Shown here: one piece after another, positions 12,483 through 12,612 of the stretch
Layout of the letters: the number at the start of each line of letters is the position of its first letter
Numbering within the stretch: position 1 is the stretch's first letter
Source: an uncultured Bulleidia sp.
GTDB taxonomy: Bacteria > Bacillota_I > Bacilli_A > Erysipelotrichales > Erysipelotrichaceae
DNA length: 12,612 nt
Direction: 5' to 3'
NCBI GenBank assembly: GCA_934754415.1
Contig: CAKVIS010000047.1
Coordinates: 1-12,612 of the forward strand
Translations under genes and position numbers: made by a program
The notes under the pieces: model-generated
The model's input: the letters and a program-made list of their open reading frames with translations, nothing else
What the model was told of the DNA's origin: nothing
The model's database searches: none

Positions 12483-12612
12483 ACACTTTCAGGTATTGTG
12501 GTAACTGGCCTGAATATGGCAAACATTTCTCTATCATGTCTTCTGTGATTTCTTCTTTTGAAGATAACATATCCAGGACATATGTCAGGTATTTCTCTGT
12601 ATTCAGTTTGTT
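12481..12612 (-). CDS. tnpC: IS66 transposase (TnpC), C-terminal 43 residues, partial
   Basis: The frame enters from the right edge and ends in TAA at 12481-12483. The visible 43 residues (NKLNTEKYLTYVLDML ... KCLPYSGQLPQYLKV) match the IS66 C-terminal domain. That domain follows the DDE core, reads roughly ANGLNxxxYLxYLLE, and ends with an L-P-W/Y-S-x-x-L-P motif. The enzyme catalyses transposition of the element. The catalytic residues are outside the window, so activity cannot be judged. The reading frame is intact here and the spacing to the element end (about 80 bp) is normal. Confidence 0.8.
   Translation of the reverse strand, partial: NKLNTEKYLTYVLDMLSSKEEITEDMIEKCLPYSGQLPQYLKV

Larger units (their letters stand above)
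12403..12612 (-). mobile_element. IS66 family insertion sequence, one end (continues beyond window)
   Basis: The element edge is placed at 12403, where the sequence starts GTAAGCGTCAAATAATC, matching the GTAAGCG-type terminal inverted repeat of IS66 elements. About 80 bp inside is the stop of a transposase reading outward on the minus strand. The adjacent 8 bp outside (12395-12402, TGCAATTA) would be one copy of the usual 8-bp target duplication. The other end and the second copy are outside the window. Confidence 0.75.

Overview
The window is AT-rich DNA (roughly 35% G+C by eye) with compact genes, strong AGGAGG-type ribosome binding sites and many intrinsic terminators. It carries families typical of anaerobic gut Firmicutes: YitT, YaaA, Bcp, a DUF6054-like protein, a 7-TM GGDEF protein, a DUF6110-like protein beside a P1B ATPase, and an IS66 end. 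I read it as a chromosomal segment of a commensal in the Lachnospiraceae/Erysipelotrichaceae range. The lineage is an inference from gene families and base composition, not from a marker gene.

Layout, left to right. (1) 1-860, minus strand: a 58-residue zinc-ribbon protein lies just upstream of a nucleoside phosphorylase that has lost its N-terminal part (pseudogene, running off the left edge). (2) 900-2500, minus: a small two-helix membrane protein and a YitT-family transporter-like protein, each with its own terminator. The YitT gene has a near-consensus promoter and a leader of about 180 nt. (3) 2536-4260, minus: an operon of a DUF6054-like protein, the thiol peroxidase Bcp and the peroxide-stress protein YaaA; bcp and yaaA overlap by 4 nt. 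(4) 4252-5310, minus: a four-helix membrane protein and a conserved protein of unknown function with its own promoter. (5) 5516-6352, plus: an aldo/keto reductase. It shares a bidirectional terminator with the convergent 7-TM diguanylate cyclase (6400-7521, minus). (6) 7664-7845: a single tRNA-Val(UAC), minus, with promoter and terminator. (7) 7946-8392, minus: a gamma-glutamylcyclotransferase-like protein, followed by a 423-bp gap. (8) 8816-9070, plus: an 84-residue membrane protein converging on a metal-transport operon (9201-11567, minus) that encodes a DUF6110-like membrane-anchored protein and a P1B-type ATPase. (9) 11574-12612: a decayed mobile-element region with a minus-strand terminator, a stretch of raised G+C full of small hairpins, a fragment resembling a TrmA/RlmD-type methyltransferase C-terminus, a short glycine-rich one-helix peptide, and the end of an IS66 element that enters from the right.

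Most of the window is ordinary housekeeping and stress-related core genome. The peroxide-stress operon (bcp, yaaA) and the metal-ATPase operon suggest oxidant and metal homeostasis. The parts most worth a second look are the P1B ATPase, with its unusual FSC membrane motif and Cys-bearing partner, and the structured, G+C-shifted mobile remnant at 12000-12400. No CRISPR array, phage module or obvious defence system is present.
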